Shown: piece by piece, positions 26,698 through 34,847 of the stretch
Numbering within the stretch: position 1 is the first letter of the stretch
How the letters are laid out: every line of letters begins with the position of its first letter
Assembly (NCBI RefSeq): GCF_041817755.1
Contig: NZ_JBGYBX010000014.1
Coordinates: 17,239 to 81,238 of the forward strand
Length of the DNA stretch: 64,000 nt
DNA from: Glaesserella sp041817755
GTDB taxonomy: Bacteria; Pseudomonadota; Gammaproteobacteria; Enterobacterales; Pasteurellaceae
Reading direction: 5' to 3'
Notes under the pieces: generated by a model
What the model was told of the DNA's origin: nothing
Database searches by the model: none
What the model saw: only the letters and a program-made list of their open reading frames with translations
Program-made: the position numbers and the translations under genes

Positions 26698-27717
26698 ATG
26701 AATAAAGATTTAACCACATCATTAGTTGCACGCAGTAACGTGCTAAACAACAAATATGCTTTGGCTGAATTGGAAAACAATTTACAGCTTGGTGGTTTGG
26801 TTTGGGAAAATGAAACCGTTTTTACCAAGCAGCAAGCAGCCCAGATTTTAGATGTTACCGAGAGGACGATTGATAACTACATTGCCAATTCAGGGGAAGA
26901 ATTAACAAAAAACGGTTATCGAATATTAAAAGGAAAAGCCTTGAAAAACATAAGGTTAGCCTATGTCGACGAAATCAATTTCGTCGACATCAGCCCAAAA
27001 GCACCATCACTCGGTATTTTCACTTTTCGAGCTTTGCTCAACCTTGCAATGCTGGTCACAGAAAGTGAACGTGCTAAATTTATCCGCAGCCGAATGCTGG
27101 ATATTGTGATTGATGTAATTGCTCAAAAAACAGGCGGAAAAACCAAGTTTATCAATCAGAGAGATACAGATTATTTACCTGCCGCCTATTTAGAAGAAAG
27201 CTACCGCAAACAGTTTACTAACGCTTTGCGAGATTATTTAGAAATGGGTAATAGCAAATATGGCTTATACACTGACAAAATCTACCAAGTCATTTTTTGT
27301 GAAAACACTAAAGAATACCGCCAAATTTTGAGATTAGTAGAAAAAGAGCAAACCCGAGAAACAATGTATGCCGAAGTGTTAAAAGCCATTGGCAGTTTTG
27401 AAAACGGTTTGGCAGTGGAAATGCAAAAAAAATCTGAAACTTTGGGTAGAAAATTGTTACCTGTGGAATTAGATCAACTCATTAAAGATGCAGCAGAAAA
27501 TCCTTATTTGCAGCCGTTTATTTTAGACGCACGCATCAAAATGTCGAGTCGAGACTTAGGTTTTCGGGAAGTATTGCACGAAAAGTTGGAACAATATATC
27601 CAAGCCGTGCCTGAAAATGATTTTGACCGCTTCCTTGGCGAACGTAGCAGATCGCTGCAAGAACAATTAAACGATGCTGAAACACTCGCCGTATTGCAAC
27701 GTTTAAAGGATCGTTAA
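26698..27717 (+). CDS. HTH DNA-binding protein in the type I R-M operon
   Basis: A 339-residue protein. FTKQQAAQILDVTERTIDNYI (about residues 42-62) is a helix-turn-helix resembling MerR/excisionase-type DNA-binding segments. The remainder is mostly helical (for example AEVLKAIGSFENGLAVEMQ) and not assignable by eye to a named enzyme. Genes of this kind recur between hsdM and hsdS in type I loci and often precede a Doc/Fic gene. Here the Doc-like gene starts 1 bp after this stop codon, so translational coupling is likely and the protein may act as its antitoxin or regulator. A perfect 13-bp inverted repeat lies inside the gene at 26963-26990. Confidence 0.75.
   Translation: MNKDLTTSLVARSNVLNNKYALAELENNLQLGGLVWENETVFTKQQAAQILDVTERTIDNYIANSGEELTKNGYRILKGKALKNIRLAYVDEINFVDISPKAPSLGIFTFRALLNLAMLVTESERAKFIRSRMLDIVIDVIAQKTGGKTKFINQRDTDYLPAAYLEESYRKQFTNALRDYLEMGNSKYGLYTDKIYQVIFCENTKEYRQILRLVEKEQTRETMYAEVLKAIGSFENGLAVEMQKKSETLGRKLLPVELDQLIKDAAENPYLQPFILDARIKMSSRDLGFREVLHEKLEQYIQAVPENDFDRFLGERSRSLQEQLNDAETLAVLQRLKDR
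26963..26990. repeat. perfect 28-bp palindrome inside the HTH gene
   Basis: ATGTCGACGAAAT and ATTTCGTCGACAT are perfect inverted 13-mers with a 2-nt centre (CA), encoding part of YVDEINFVDIS. Length and symmetry are those of an operator or recombinase site, but no function is shown. Confidence 0.7.
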
Positions 27718-27718
27718 A

Positions 27719-28171
27719 ATGAAACTTACAACCCTTTATTTTGACGTTGCCCACAGCGTAAAAATGCACGATTGGATTATTGAAAAATCAGGTGGATTAG
27801 CTGGCACATACCCCGACGGTGAAGGAAAATTGCACAGCGTGTTGGAGCATATTCAAAATGATGACTACTATCCGACCTTTGAAGATAAACTGGTACATCT
27901 GATTTATTCCATCAATAAACTACACGTATTTCTTGACGGCAATAAACGCGCTAGCCTTGTGTTAGGCGCATATTTTTTAGAGCTCAACGGCTATGATTAT
28001 TGTGTGAAAGAATTTACGCTGAAAATGGAAAATATCGTAGTTTGGTTGGCAGAGAGCAAAATTCCCAAAGATTTGCTACATAAATTGATTTGTTCCATTT
28101 TAAATAACGAAGAAGATTATGATGAAGCTTTAAAATACGAATTATGGTGTGCCATCAGTCAAGAAATGTAG
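27719..28171 (+). CDS. Doc/Fic-family protein (death-on-curing-like)
   Basis: A 150-residue protein with the Fic/Doc signature HVFLDGNKR at residues 69-77 (catalytic His69, phosphate-loop Asn75-Lys76-Arg77) followed by ASLVLGAYFLELNGYDY, as in Doc. The upstream part (IIEKSGGLAGTYPDGEGKLHSVLEHI) also follows the Doc pattern. Doc from phage P1 phosphorylates EF-Tu, while other Fic proteins AMPylate targets; the activity here is unknown. The motif has Asp-Gly where P1 Doc has Asp-Ala. The start is 1 bp beyond the preceding HTH gene's stop, the layout of an antitoxin-toxin pair. It lies inside the R-M operon, so it may stabilise the island or respond to loss of modification. Confidence 0.85.
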   Translation: MKLTTLYFDVAHSVKMHDWIIEKSGGLAGTYPDGEGKLHSVLEHIQNDDYYPTFEDKLVHLIYSINKLHVFLDGNKRASLVLGAYFLELNGYDYCVKEFTLKMENIVVWLAESKIPKDLLHKLICSILNNEEDYDEALKYELWCAISQEM

Positions 28172-28173
28172 CC

Positions 28174-28183
28174 TACAAGCGGT
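28174..28183 (+). repeat. DNA uptake signal sequence within the R-M island
   Basis: ACAAGCGGTC followed by AAAATTTGCAAA lies in the gap between the doc-like gene and hsdS. A further ACAAGCGGTC lies in hsdR near 33391. Their presence suggests the island has resided in a USS-bearing Pasteurellaceae genome. Confidence 0.7.
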
Positions 28184-28206
28184 CAAAAACAGGAAAAAAT
28201 TTGCAA

Positions 28207-29649
28207 ATGAACAAATACGAACAATACAAACCCAGTGGTGTGGAATGGTTGGGGGAAGTGCCGGAGCATTGGGGTATATGCCGTCTGAAAAATACTTGCA
28301 CCATTTATAATGGCGCAACACCGAGTTCAGCCAACCCCGATTATTGGGATGGTGAAATTATTTGGGTTACACCTAAAGATATTAATAACCAAAAATTTAT
28401 CGCCACATCAGAACGAAAAATTACCGAAGAAGGTTTTCAAAATTGCGGTACAAATATTGTACCGAAAGGCTCCGTTATTTTGACCACGCGTGCGCCCATT
28501 GGCAAAGTGGCAGTTGCAGAACAAGAATTGTGTACCAATCAAGGTTGTAAATCATTGGTTATCAATGAAAAAATCAAAAGCCATTTTTTATATTATTTAT
28601 TAGCTTCAAGCAATGAAAGATTGAATACGCTTGGAACAGGCACGACATTTATGGAGCTTGGCGCAGCGGCATTAGGAAGTATAAAAATAGCCCTTCCCCC
28701 TATTGAAGAACAAACCACCATCGCTGCCTATCTCGATGAACGCACGGCATATATCGACCGCTTGATCGCTAAGCAACAAGCGTTGTCGGAAAAATTAAGC
28801 GAAAAACGTACCGCACTTATTACCGAAGCGGTGTGCGGGCGGGTAAAAATCTCCCCTAGCCCCTCTTTACAAAAAAGGGGAACAAGCCCGAGCGAAAATA
28901 ATGCTCAGAGCGAAAATAATGCTCAGAGCTCAAAACACCACGAAACAGCCCCCCTCTTTAGCAAAGAGGGGCTGGGGGAGATTTGTTTCAAAGACAGCGG
29001 CATTCAATGGCTGGGGGAAATTTCGGAGCATTGGGAGGTTGAGAAAACCAAATTTCATTTTGATTTTTCAAAAGGTTTAACCATCACTAAAGAAAGTTTA
29101 GTTGATGACGGTATTCCTTGCGTCAATTATGGCGAAATTCATTCAAAATTTGGCTTTGAAGTAAAACCTGAAATTCACGATTTGAAATGTGTGCCGTCTG
29201 AATATTTGGAACATTCTCAATTTGCTTTATTGAAGAAAGGTGATTTTGTTTTTGCGGATACGTCCGAAGATGTAAAAGGTTCGGGAAATTTTACGTATTT
29301 GAATAGTAATATTCCAACATTTGCAGGTTATCACACCATTATCGCTCGATTAATCCAAAATCATAATTCAAGATTTTTAGCATACGTTTTTAATTCCGAA
29401 CCATTCAGAAATCAAATTCGTACACAAATTAAAGGCGTAAAAGTATTTAGTATTACGCAAGCAATTTTAAAAAATACATTCGTTTGGCTTCCCCCCATTG
29501 AAGAACAAACAGCTATCACCACCTACCTCGACACTGAAACCGCCAAAATCGACCGCTTGCAGGCAAAAATCGGTGAGTCGGTGGAACGTTTGAAAGAATA
29601 CCGAGCGGCGTTGATTACACAGGTGGTGACGGGGAAGGTAAAGGTGTAG
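28207..29649 (+). CDS. hsdS: type I restriction specificity subunit HsdS with in-frame repeat insertion
   Basis: A 480-residue DNA-recognition subunit. The ATG at 28207 (NKYEQYKPSGVEWLGEVPEHW) is chosen over an upstream in-frame ATG because it gives the standard start. Two target-recognition halves are clear: TRD1 from SGVEWLGEVPEHW and TRD2 from SGIQWLGEISEHW. Each is followed by a conserved region: LPPIEEQTTIAAYLDERTAYIDRL and LPPIEEQTAITTYLDTETAKID. Between the halves, residues about 215-259 are the translation of a palindromic repeat element (ISPSPSLQKRGTSPSEN... APLFSKEGLGEI) with a tandem SENNAQ duplication. The frame stays open. The insertion lies where the spacer between half-targets is set in this family, so it may alter the recognised sequence. 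Confidence 0.92.
   Translation: MNKYEQYKPSGVEWLGEVPEHWGICRLKNTCTIYNGATPSSANPDYWDGEIIWVTPKDINNQKFIATSERKITEEGFQNCGTNIVPKGSVILTTRAPIGKVAVAEQELCTNQGCKSLVINEKIKSHFLYYLLASSNERLNTLGTGTTFMELGAAALGSIKIALPPIEEQTTIAAYLDERTAYIDRLIAKQQALSEKLSEKRTALITEAVCGRVKISPSPSLQKRGTSPSENNAQSENNAQSSKHHETAPLFSKEGLGEICFKDSGIQWLGEISEHWEVEKTKFHFDFSKGLTITKESLVDDGIPCVNYGEIHSKFGFEVKPEIHDLKCVPSEYLEHSQFALLKKGDFVFADTSEDVKGSGNFTYLNSNIPTFAGYHTIIARLIQNHNSRFLAYVFNSEPFRNQIRTQIKGVKVFSITQAILKNTFVWLPPIEEQTAITTYLDTETAKIDRLQAKIGESVERLKEYRAALITQVVTGKVKV
28849..28982. mobile_element. palindromic hairpin repeat element inserted in frame in hsdS
   Basis: The left arm ATCTCCCCTAGCCCCTCTTT... (28849-28880) and right arm (28949-28982, ending GGGGCTGGGGGAGAT) are imperfect inverted copies, each with a CCCCTCTTT...AAAGAGGGG-type hairpin. 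They match the arms of the element at 42441-42612. The insert adds about 45 codons and no stop. Confidence 0.8.
28891..28926 (+). repeat. 18-bp tandem duplication in the hsdS spacer
   Basis: AGCGAAAATAATGCTCAG occurs twice in direct succession (28891-28908 and 28909-28926), encoding SENNAQ twice. The unit length is a multiple of three, so copy-number change would keep the frame. Confidence 0.9.
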
Positions 29650-29699
29650 CAGCCGGTGAAATTTTGTTAAAATAGCGAAAAAGATAAACGAGAAAAGAA

Positions 29700-31586
29700 A
29701 TGCAAAGTTGGACTGAAATTGAGCAAATGTTGGCTTCTGGCAATTTACAAGAAGAACGTACTTATTTGGAATACAAAGAAGCAAAAAACGATTTACCTAA
29801 ATCGTTTTGGGAGAGTTATTCGGCATTCGCCAATCAGTCCGGTGGCTTTATTTTATTGGGAATATCTGAAAATGGTGGTTTGCATATTTCAGGTGTGCAA
29901 AATGCTGAGCAAATTCAGGAACTTGTTTTCTCTCAATCTCGTAGCCGTGAAAAAGTGAGCGCAGCCTTGTTAAGGGATGATGATGTACGATTGTTTAATA
30001 TACAAGGTAAACAAATTGTCGTTGTTTATGTGCCAAAAGCAGAAGCTACTCAACGTCCTGTCCATTTAAACCAAGATTTCCGCCGCTCTTATGTACGATT
30101 AAAAACAGGCGATCATAAATTAAATGAAAGTGAATTACGCTCTTTTCTCTCAAGCTATACCCATAAAGATTTTGATGGACACATTTTGCCTTATGCCACA
30201 CTTGACCATTTAAATTTAGGTACGCTGAACAAATACCGAAATTACCTCAAATCGCATAACCCAACATCATCCTTATTAACACTCTCCGATGAAAAATTTA
30301 TTGAGGAAATTGGAGCATTGTCCCACGATATTATTCAAAATAAACAAGGTATTACCTATGCCGGTCTATTGCTGTTTGGTAAAGGAAATATCATTAAATC
30401 AGTATTTAAATCTTTCTTTTTTGAATACTATGAGAAAAGTGATGAAAACCATCGCTATGATTTACGTATTACTGATTTTGATTTAGATGATGGCAATTTA
30501 TTTGAATTTTATCTCAAAATTGCCCCCCTCATTACGGCGTTAGGTAAAGACAATCATTTCAAATTAGATAATCTCACCCGTACCGAAGAAAATGAAATTA
30601 CCGACTCCTTGCGAGAAGCCTTAGTAAACGCGATTGCTCATGCGGATTATTTTAATGATGCACGCCATCTGAAAATTATAAAAACTAAAAATCAGATTAG
30701 TTTTGAAAATGCAGGAGTAATGCTTATTGATGTTCATCAGGCAATTATCGGCAATCGTTCGGAATGTCGAAATGGTACTATTCATAACATTCTGAGACGG
30801 ATTGGTTTGTGTGAACGACAAGGACAAGGTGTGCGAGATATTTTTACTCATTGGCAAAGCCGTTACTTCAACACACCTGTTTTAGAAAGTGAAATCGATT
30901 ACACCAAATTAACACTTACTTTTCACGACGGTAAAATTGCAAATTGGGAAGAAAAACTTACCGCTTGTTATGGCTTGCGATTTAGCAAATTAAAGCCAAT
31001 CCCGAAAGATTGCTTACTTTATATCGCTATAAATGGACAACAAGCAACACACAAAGATTTAGTTCAGGGTATTCCACAATATACAGGGCGAGCAATTACA
31101 CTTGCTTTGGCTCATTTAAAAGAAAAAGGTTTTGTGAAAACATCAGGCGAGAAGCGTAGCGAGTTGATTTATCATCTTGTTGGGATTGAAGAGGAAATCG
31201 AAAATGAGTCAGAAAATGATTATATTGAGATTAAGGACAAACAAGAGTCAGTAAACTCCTTACTTAACAATGCATTAGAAAATCCAGCTCAACCAGAAAA
31301 CAATATAACACTTCAAAAAAGTGACCATAATAAGCAAGAAACACCCCTAGCTACACCCCTAGTTAGAGAAGAAACGCCCTTAGCTATACCCCTAGCTAAA
31401 TTGTTAGCGGCGTTGGGAAATGAAGAAAAAGGGATTGTGCAATTAGGTATTGATTTGGCAGTAATGGATAAGAAAAATATCCGAAAAACTTATATCTCTC
31501 CTGCATTAAAATTGGGGTTAATTGAAATGACATTGCCGGAAAAACCAACAAGTCCAAATCAAAAATACCGTCGTAAAAAGGGATAA
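29700..31586 (+). CDS. AlbA_2/AAA_4 (Schlafen-like) ATP-binding protein
   Basis: A 628-residue protein of the COG2865 type. The N-terminal AlbA_2 domain reads EERTYLEYKEAKNDLPKSFW and SAFANQSGGFILLGISENGG. A GHKL-like ATPase segment follows near residue 305 (DSLREALVNAIAHADYF, then ISFENAG and NGTIHNILRRIGLCERQGQG). The C-terminal part has winged-helix-like repeats and a low-complexity stretch ETPLATPLVREETPLAIPL. Family members are often called putative transcriptional regulators and are frequent partners in type I R-M loci; their biochemical role is not established. It lies between hsdS and hsdR, 3 bp before the hsdR start, so it is clearly part of the operon. Confidence 0.85.
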   Translation: MQSWTEIEQMLASGNLQEERTYLEYKEAKNDLPKSFWESYSAFANQSGGFILLGISENGGLHISGVQNAEQIQELVFSQSRSREKVSAALLRDDDVRLFNIQGKQIVVVYVPKAEATQRPVHLNQDFRRSYVRLKTGDHKLNESELRSFLSSYTHKDFDGHILPYATLDHLNLGTLNKYRNYLKSHNPTSSLLTLSDEKFIEEIGALSHDIIQNKQGITYAGLLLFGKGNIIKSVFKSFFFEYYEKSDENHRYDLRITDFDLDDGNLFEFYLKIAPLITALGKDNHFKLDNLTRTEENEITDSLREALVNAIAHADYFNDARHLKIIKTKNQISFENAGVMLIDVHQAIIGNRSECRNGTIHNILRRIGLCERQGQGVRDIFTHWQSRYFNTPVLESEIDYTKLTLTFHDGKIANWEEKLTACYGLRFSKLKPIPKDCLLYIAINGQQATHKDLVQGIPQYTGRAITLALAHLKEKGFVKTSGEKRSELIYHLVGIEEEIENESENDYIEIKDKQESVNSLLNNALENPAQPENNITLQKSDHNKQETPLATPLVREETPLAIPLAKLLAALGNEEKGIVQLGIDLAVMDKKNIRKTYISPALKLGLIEMTLPEKPTSPNQKYRRKKG

Positions 31587-31589
31587 AAA

Positions 31590-34500
31590 ATGATTACCGA
31601 AAAAGACTTTGAAAACGAAATCGAACGCTTTTTGTTGGAAAGCGGCGGTTATGTGCAGGGCAAAAACAGTGAGTACAACAAAGACACGGCGCTGTTTGAA
31701 GTGGACGTGATCGCCTTTATTCAAGCTACGCAGCCGCAAAAATGGGTGAGATTGGAAGCGGGGCAAAAAGCGAATGCAGGTTCGGTGCTGATTAAAGCGT
31801 TATGTCAGGAGTTGGAAGCGAAAGGTTCGCTAGATGTGTTGCGTCACGGTTTTCGTTGCTATGGTAAAACCTTTCAAATGGCATATTTTGCCCCGAATAC
31901 GTCTCTCAATGAAAAAAGTGCGGTGAATTATGCGGCAAATATTTTAAAGGTGACGCGTCAGGTGGTGACGGAAGATGGTGAACGTCCTGATGTGGTGTTG
32001 TCGCTCAATGGTATTCCGCTGGTAACGGTGGAGTTAAAAAATGTGTTGTCGGCAACCCATTGGACAGTCGAAGATGCCATTGAGCAATATCGCCAAGATC
32101 GTAACCCCAAAGGCAGATTATTCGCCTTCAAAAGGCGTACCTTGGTGCATTTTGCGGTGGACACTGAAGAAGTGTATATGACTACCAAACTTGATGGCGA
32201 AAATACCTATTTCTTGCCGTTTAACCGTGGCAATCAAGGCGGTAAAGGGAATCCGCCCGTTGAAGGTAATGTGAAAACAGCATATTTGTGGGAAGACATT
32301 TTAACTCGGCACAGTTTTTTGGAAATTATTGCCCGCTTTTTGCATTTGAATGTGGAAGAAAAGAAAGTGCGTACCGAAAGCGGTTTACGTTTGCTGCAAA
32401 AAGAAACGATGATTTTTCCTCGTTTTCATCAGCTGGATGCCGTACGTAAGTTGATTGCCCACAGCCGTGAATATGGAGCAGGTAAAAACTACTTAATTCA
32501 GCATTCTGCAGGTTCGGGCAAGTCAAATACCATTGCATGGCTGGCGCATCAGTTAAGCTCGTTGCACGATGTCGATGATAAAAAGATTTTTAACTCGGTC
32601 ATTGTGGTTACCGATCGTGTCGTGTTAGATCGCCAGTTACAAGCCACTATCAGTCAATTTGAACATAAAGATGGCGTGGTACAGAAAATTGAACAGGATT
32701 CTAAACAGCTTGCCTTGGCGATTGCCTCCGATGTGCCGATTATTATTACCACCATTCAAAAATTTCCATTTGTGATGACCGCACTTTCTCGCCAGCAGGA
32801 AAAGGGGGTGAATGTAGAGATTTCTACTGTTGGCAAACAATTTGCCGTCATCGTGGATGAAGCTCACAGTTCTCAAAGTGGCGAAGCGGCAATGGAGCTG
32901 CGTAAAGTGCTAAACAAAGACGGTATCGAAGCGGCGGTAATGGCGGAGTTTTTAGACGACGATGATGAAGATGGTTTAAGCGACACAGCAAAAAAACAAC
33001 TTTTCATCGAAGCCGCCAAACGCCAACGCCAACCGAATTTGAGCTTTTTTGCTTTTACGGCGACACCAAAATGGAAAACCAAAGCCTTGTTTGATGAAAT
33101 CGGTGAAGACGGCAAACCCCCATTTCATTATTACACTATGCGTCAAGCCATTGAAGAGGGTTTTATTTTGGACGTGTTGGCAAATTACGCCACTTGGGGG
33201 CAATATTTCAAGCTACTGAAAATCAGTGAGAGCGATAAAGAATTAAGCAAAACTAAAGCGAAAAAAGCGATGATGCGTTTTGTGGAACTCCATCCGAGTG
33301 TGATTGCACAAAAAGTAGAAATCATTGTTGAGCATTTCCGTACGACGACTATGCACAAAATCGGAGGGCGTGCCAAAGCGATGGTAGTCACAAGCGGTCG
33401 AGAAGCGGCGGTTCGTTACAAATTGGCGTTTGATGAATATATCAAAGAGAAAGGCTATACAGGGATTAAATCTTTAGTCGCCTTTTCAGGTGGCATTACG
33501 TTAAAAGAAGCGCCTGAAAAAGAATATACCGAGGCACTCATGAACGGCATGCGTGAAGTGGATTTACCCGAACAGTTTGCATCTGACAATTACCAAGTGT
33601 TATTGGTGGCAGAGAAATATCAAACCGGGTTTGATCAACCTTTGTTGCATACGATGTTTGTGGATAAAAAATTGAGCGGTATCCAAGCGGTGCAAACGCT
33701 TTCTCGTTTAAACCGTTGTGCAAATGGCAAATCGGATACCTTTGTTTTGGATTTTGTGAATAAACCCGAAGAGATTTATAAGGCATTTAAGCCGTTTTAT
33801 GAAGTCACTGAATTAGGCGATATTCCTAGCAGTGAAAAACTAGATGAGCTGGCGGGAACCTTAGATCAGTGGAAAATCTATTTTCAAAATGAACTACGAC
33901 AATTTGCTGAAATTTGGTTTAACGCTAAGCAGCCAACGGGGGCAGAACATAAACAGCTCAATAGTATTTTAGATAAAGCCGTGGCAAGATTTTTAGCTAT
34001 TGGCGGCGACATTCAGCAAGGATTTGAAGATTTGAGTGAGCTGAAAACCGAACAGCAAAACCTGTTTAAAAGCCAACTGAAAAGTTATTTGAGTCTGTAT
34101 CAATTTGTGTCACAGATAATGGATTATAGTGATGATTTGCACGAACAACGCTATATTTATCTGCAAGCCCTGCAAAGCAAACTGCCTTTCGATGCCGACC
34201 GCAACAAGGTTGATTTAAGCAAAGACGTGGTGTTGCATTACTATAAATTGCAAAAACGCAGTGAAGGTAAAATCCTGTTGGGAGAAGGTGATGCTGAACC
34301 ACTGAAAGGCGCAACGGATGTTGGCACAGGGCGTGCCGATGCCACGGATGAACTCAGCAATATGGTTCAAGAAATCAACGGTGTTTACGGTACGCAATTT
34401 ACTATTGCCGACCAACTTTTCTTTGAGCAAATTATTGAGGATGCATTGGCGAACGATGAGATTATTGGGGCGGCTCAAAACAATACCTTAGAAAGTTTCA

Positions 34501-34649
34501 CGGTTTATTTCGCCGATAAGTTGCTGGATTTATTGTTCAAGCGTATGCAAGGCAATGAAGACATCAGCAACCAAGTGATGAGTGATGACAGTTTGCGAAA
34601 TCGTGTGGTCAAACGTTTGGCCAAACAGATTTATCAACGTAAAGCATAA
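31590..34649 (+). CDS. hsdR: type I restriction endonuclease subunit HsdR
   Basis: A 1019-residue motor and nuclease subunit. The N-terminal PD-(D/E)xK site is visible as RPDVVLSLNGIPLVTVELK (Asp near 132, ELK near 148). The superfamily 2 translocase has Walker A HSAGSGKSNTIAWLAHQL near residue 304, DEAH box VDEAHSSQSG and FTATPKWKTK. A helicase C domain includes EKYQTGFDQPLLHTMFVDK and SRLNRC. The C-terminal helical region ends AKQIYQRKA. It cuts unmodified DNA after ATP-driven translocation together with HsdM and HsdS. The start is 3 bp after the AlbA_2/AAA_4 gene. An internal USS core occurs near 33391. Complete. Confidence 0.95.
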   Translation: MITEKDFENEIERFLLESGGYVQGKNSEYNKDTALFEVDVIAFIQATQPQKWVRLEAGQKANAGSVLIKALCQELEAKGSLDVLRHGFRCYGKTFQMAYFAPNTSLNEKSAVNYAANILKVTRQVVTEDGERPDVVLSLNGIPLVTVELKNVLSATHWTVEDAIEQYRQDRNPKGRLFAFKRRTLVHFAVDTEEVYMTTKLDGENTYFLPFNRGNQGGKGNPPVEGNVKTAYLWEDILTRHSFLEIIARFLHLNVEEKKVRTESGLRLLQKETMIFPRFHQLDAVRKLIAHSREYGAGKNYLIQHSAGSGKSNTIAWLAHQLSSLHDVDDKKIFNSVIVVTDRVVLDRQLQATISQFEHKDGVVQKIEQDSKQLALAIASDVPIIITTIQKFPFVMTALSRQQEKGVNVEISTVGKQFAVIVDEAHSSQSGEAAMELRKVLNKDGIEAAVMAEFLDDDDEDGLSDTAKKQLFIEAAKRQRQPNLSFFAFTATPKWKTKALFDEIGEDGKPPFHYYTMRQAIEEGFILDVLANYATWGQYFKLLKISESDKELSKTKAKKAMMRFVELHPSVIAQKVEIIVEHFRTTTMHKIGGRAKAMVVTSGREAAVRYKLAFDEYIKEKGYTGIKSLVAFSGGITLKEAPEKEYTEALMNGMREVDLPEQFASDNYQVLLVAEKYQTGFDQPLLHTMFVDKKLSGIQAVQTLSRLNRCANGKSDTFVLDFVNKPEEIYKAFKPFYEVTELGDIPSSEKLDELAGTLDQWKIYFQNELRQFAEIWFNAKQPTGAEHKQLNSILDKAVARFLAIGGDIQQGFEDLSELKTEQQNLFKSQLKSYLSLYQFVSQIMDYSDDLHEQRYIYLQALQSKLPFDADRNKVDLSKDVVLHYYKLQKRSEGKILLGEGDAEPLKGATDVGTGRADATDELSNMVQEINGVYGTQFTIADQLFFEQIIEDALANDEIIGAAQNNTLESFTVYFADKLLDLLFKRMQGNEDISNQVMSDDSLRNRVVKRLAKQIYQRKA

Positions 34650-34739
34650 AAATGCCGTCTCAAATGCTATTAATAAAAAGTATCATCGTGTGATGTAATA
34701 ATTGAATATTTATTATATAAAGCGTTAAACCCGGTATCT

Positions 34740-34793
34740 CAGTTAGATGTGATGGTGGAAGTGACTAAGAAATTGCGTGCCGAGTTGGTATAG
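34740..34793 (+). pseudogene. second metE 3'-terminal fragment at the distal end of the R-M island
   Basis: These 54 nt translate to QLDVMVEVTKKLRAELV and a stop, matching 14 of 17 residues of the metE C-terminus at 24320-24373 (QLQVMVDVTKKLRAELT). At nucleotide level I count 39 of 54 matches, so it is a divergent allele rather than a recent copy. Upstream of it I see no further MetE coding sequence. It marks the far junction of the island. Confidence 0.8.
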
Positions 34794-34822
34794 GAAGGGT
34801 AGAGTAGGGATGCTCACGAGAG

Positions 34823-34846
34823 AAGCGCACTCAGGTGCGCTTTTTA
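34823..34846 (+). terminator. Rho-independent terminator downstream of hsdR / metE remnant
   Basis: An 8-bp stem AAGCGCAC / GTGCGCTT with a TCAG loop and a T tract. It is 30 bp after the metE-tail stop, so it may be the original metE terminator, now serving hsdR. It sits just before the convergent holA end. Confidence 0.8.
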
Positions 34847-34847
34847 T

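Noticed and set aside
28144..28206. Longer hsdS start overlapping the doc-like gene
   Set aside because: The extra 21 residues precede the standard HsdS start and read through the USS; ATG 28207 gives the expected beginning.
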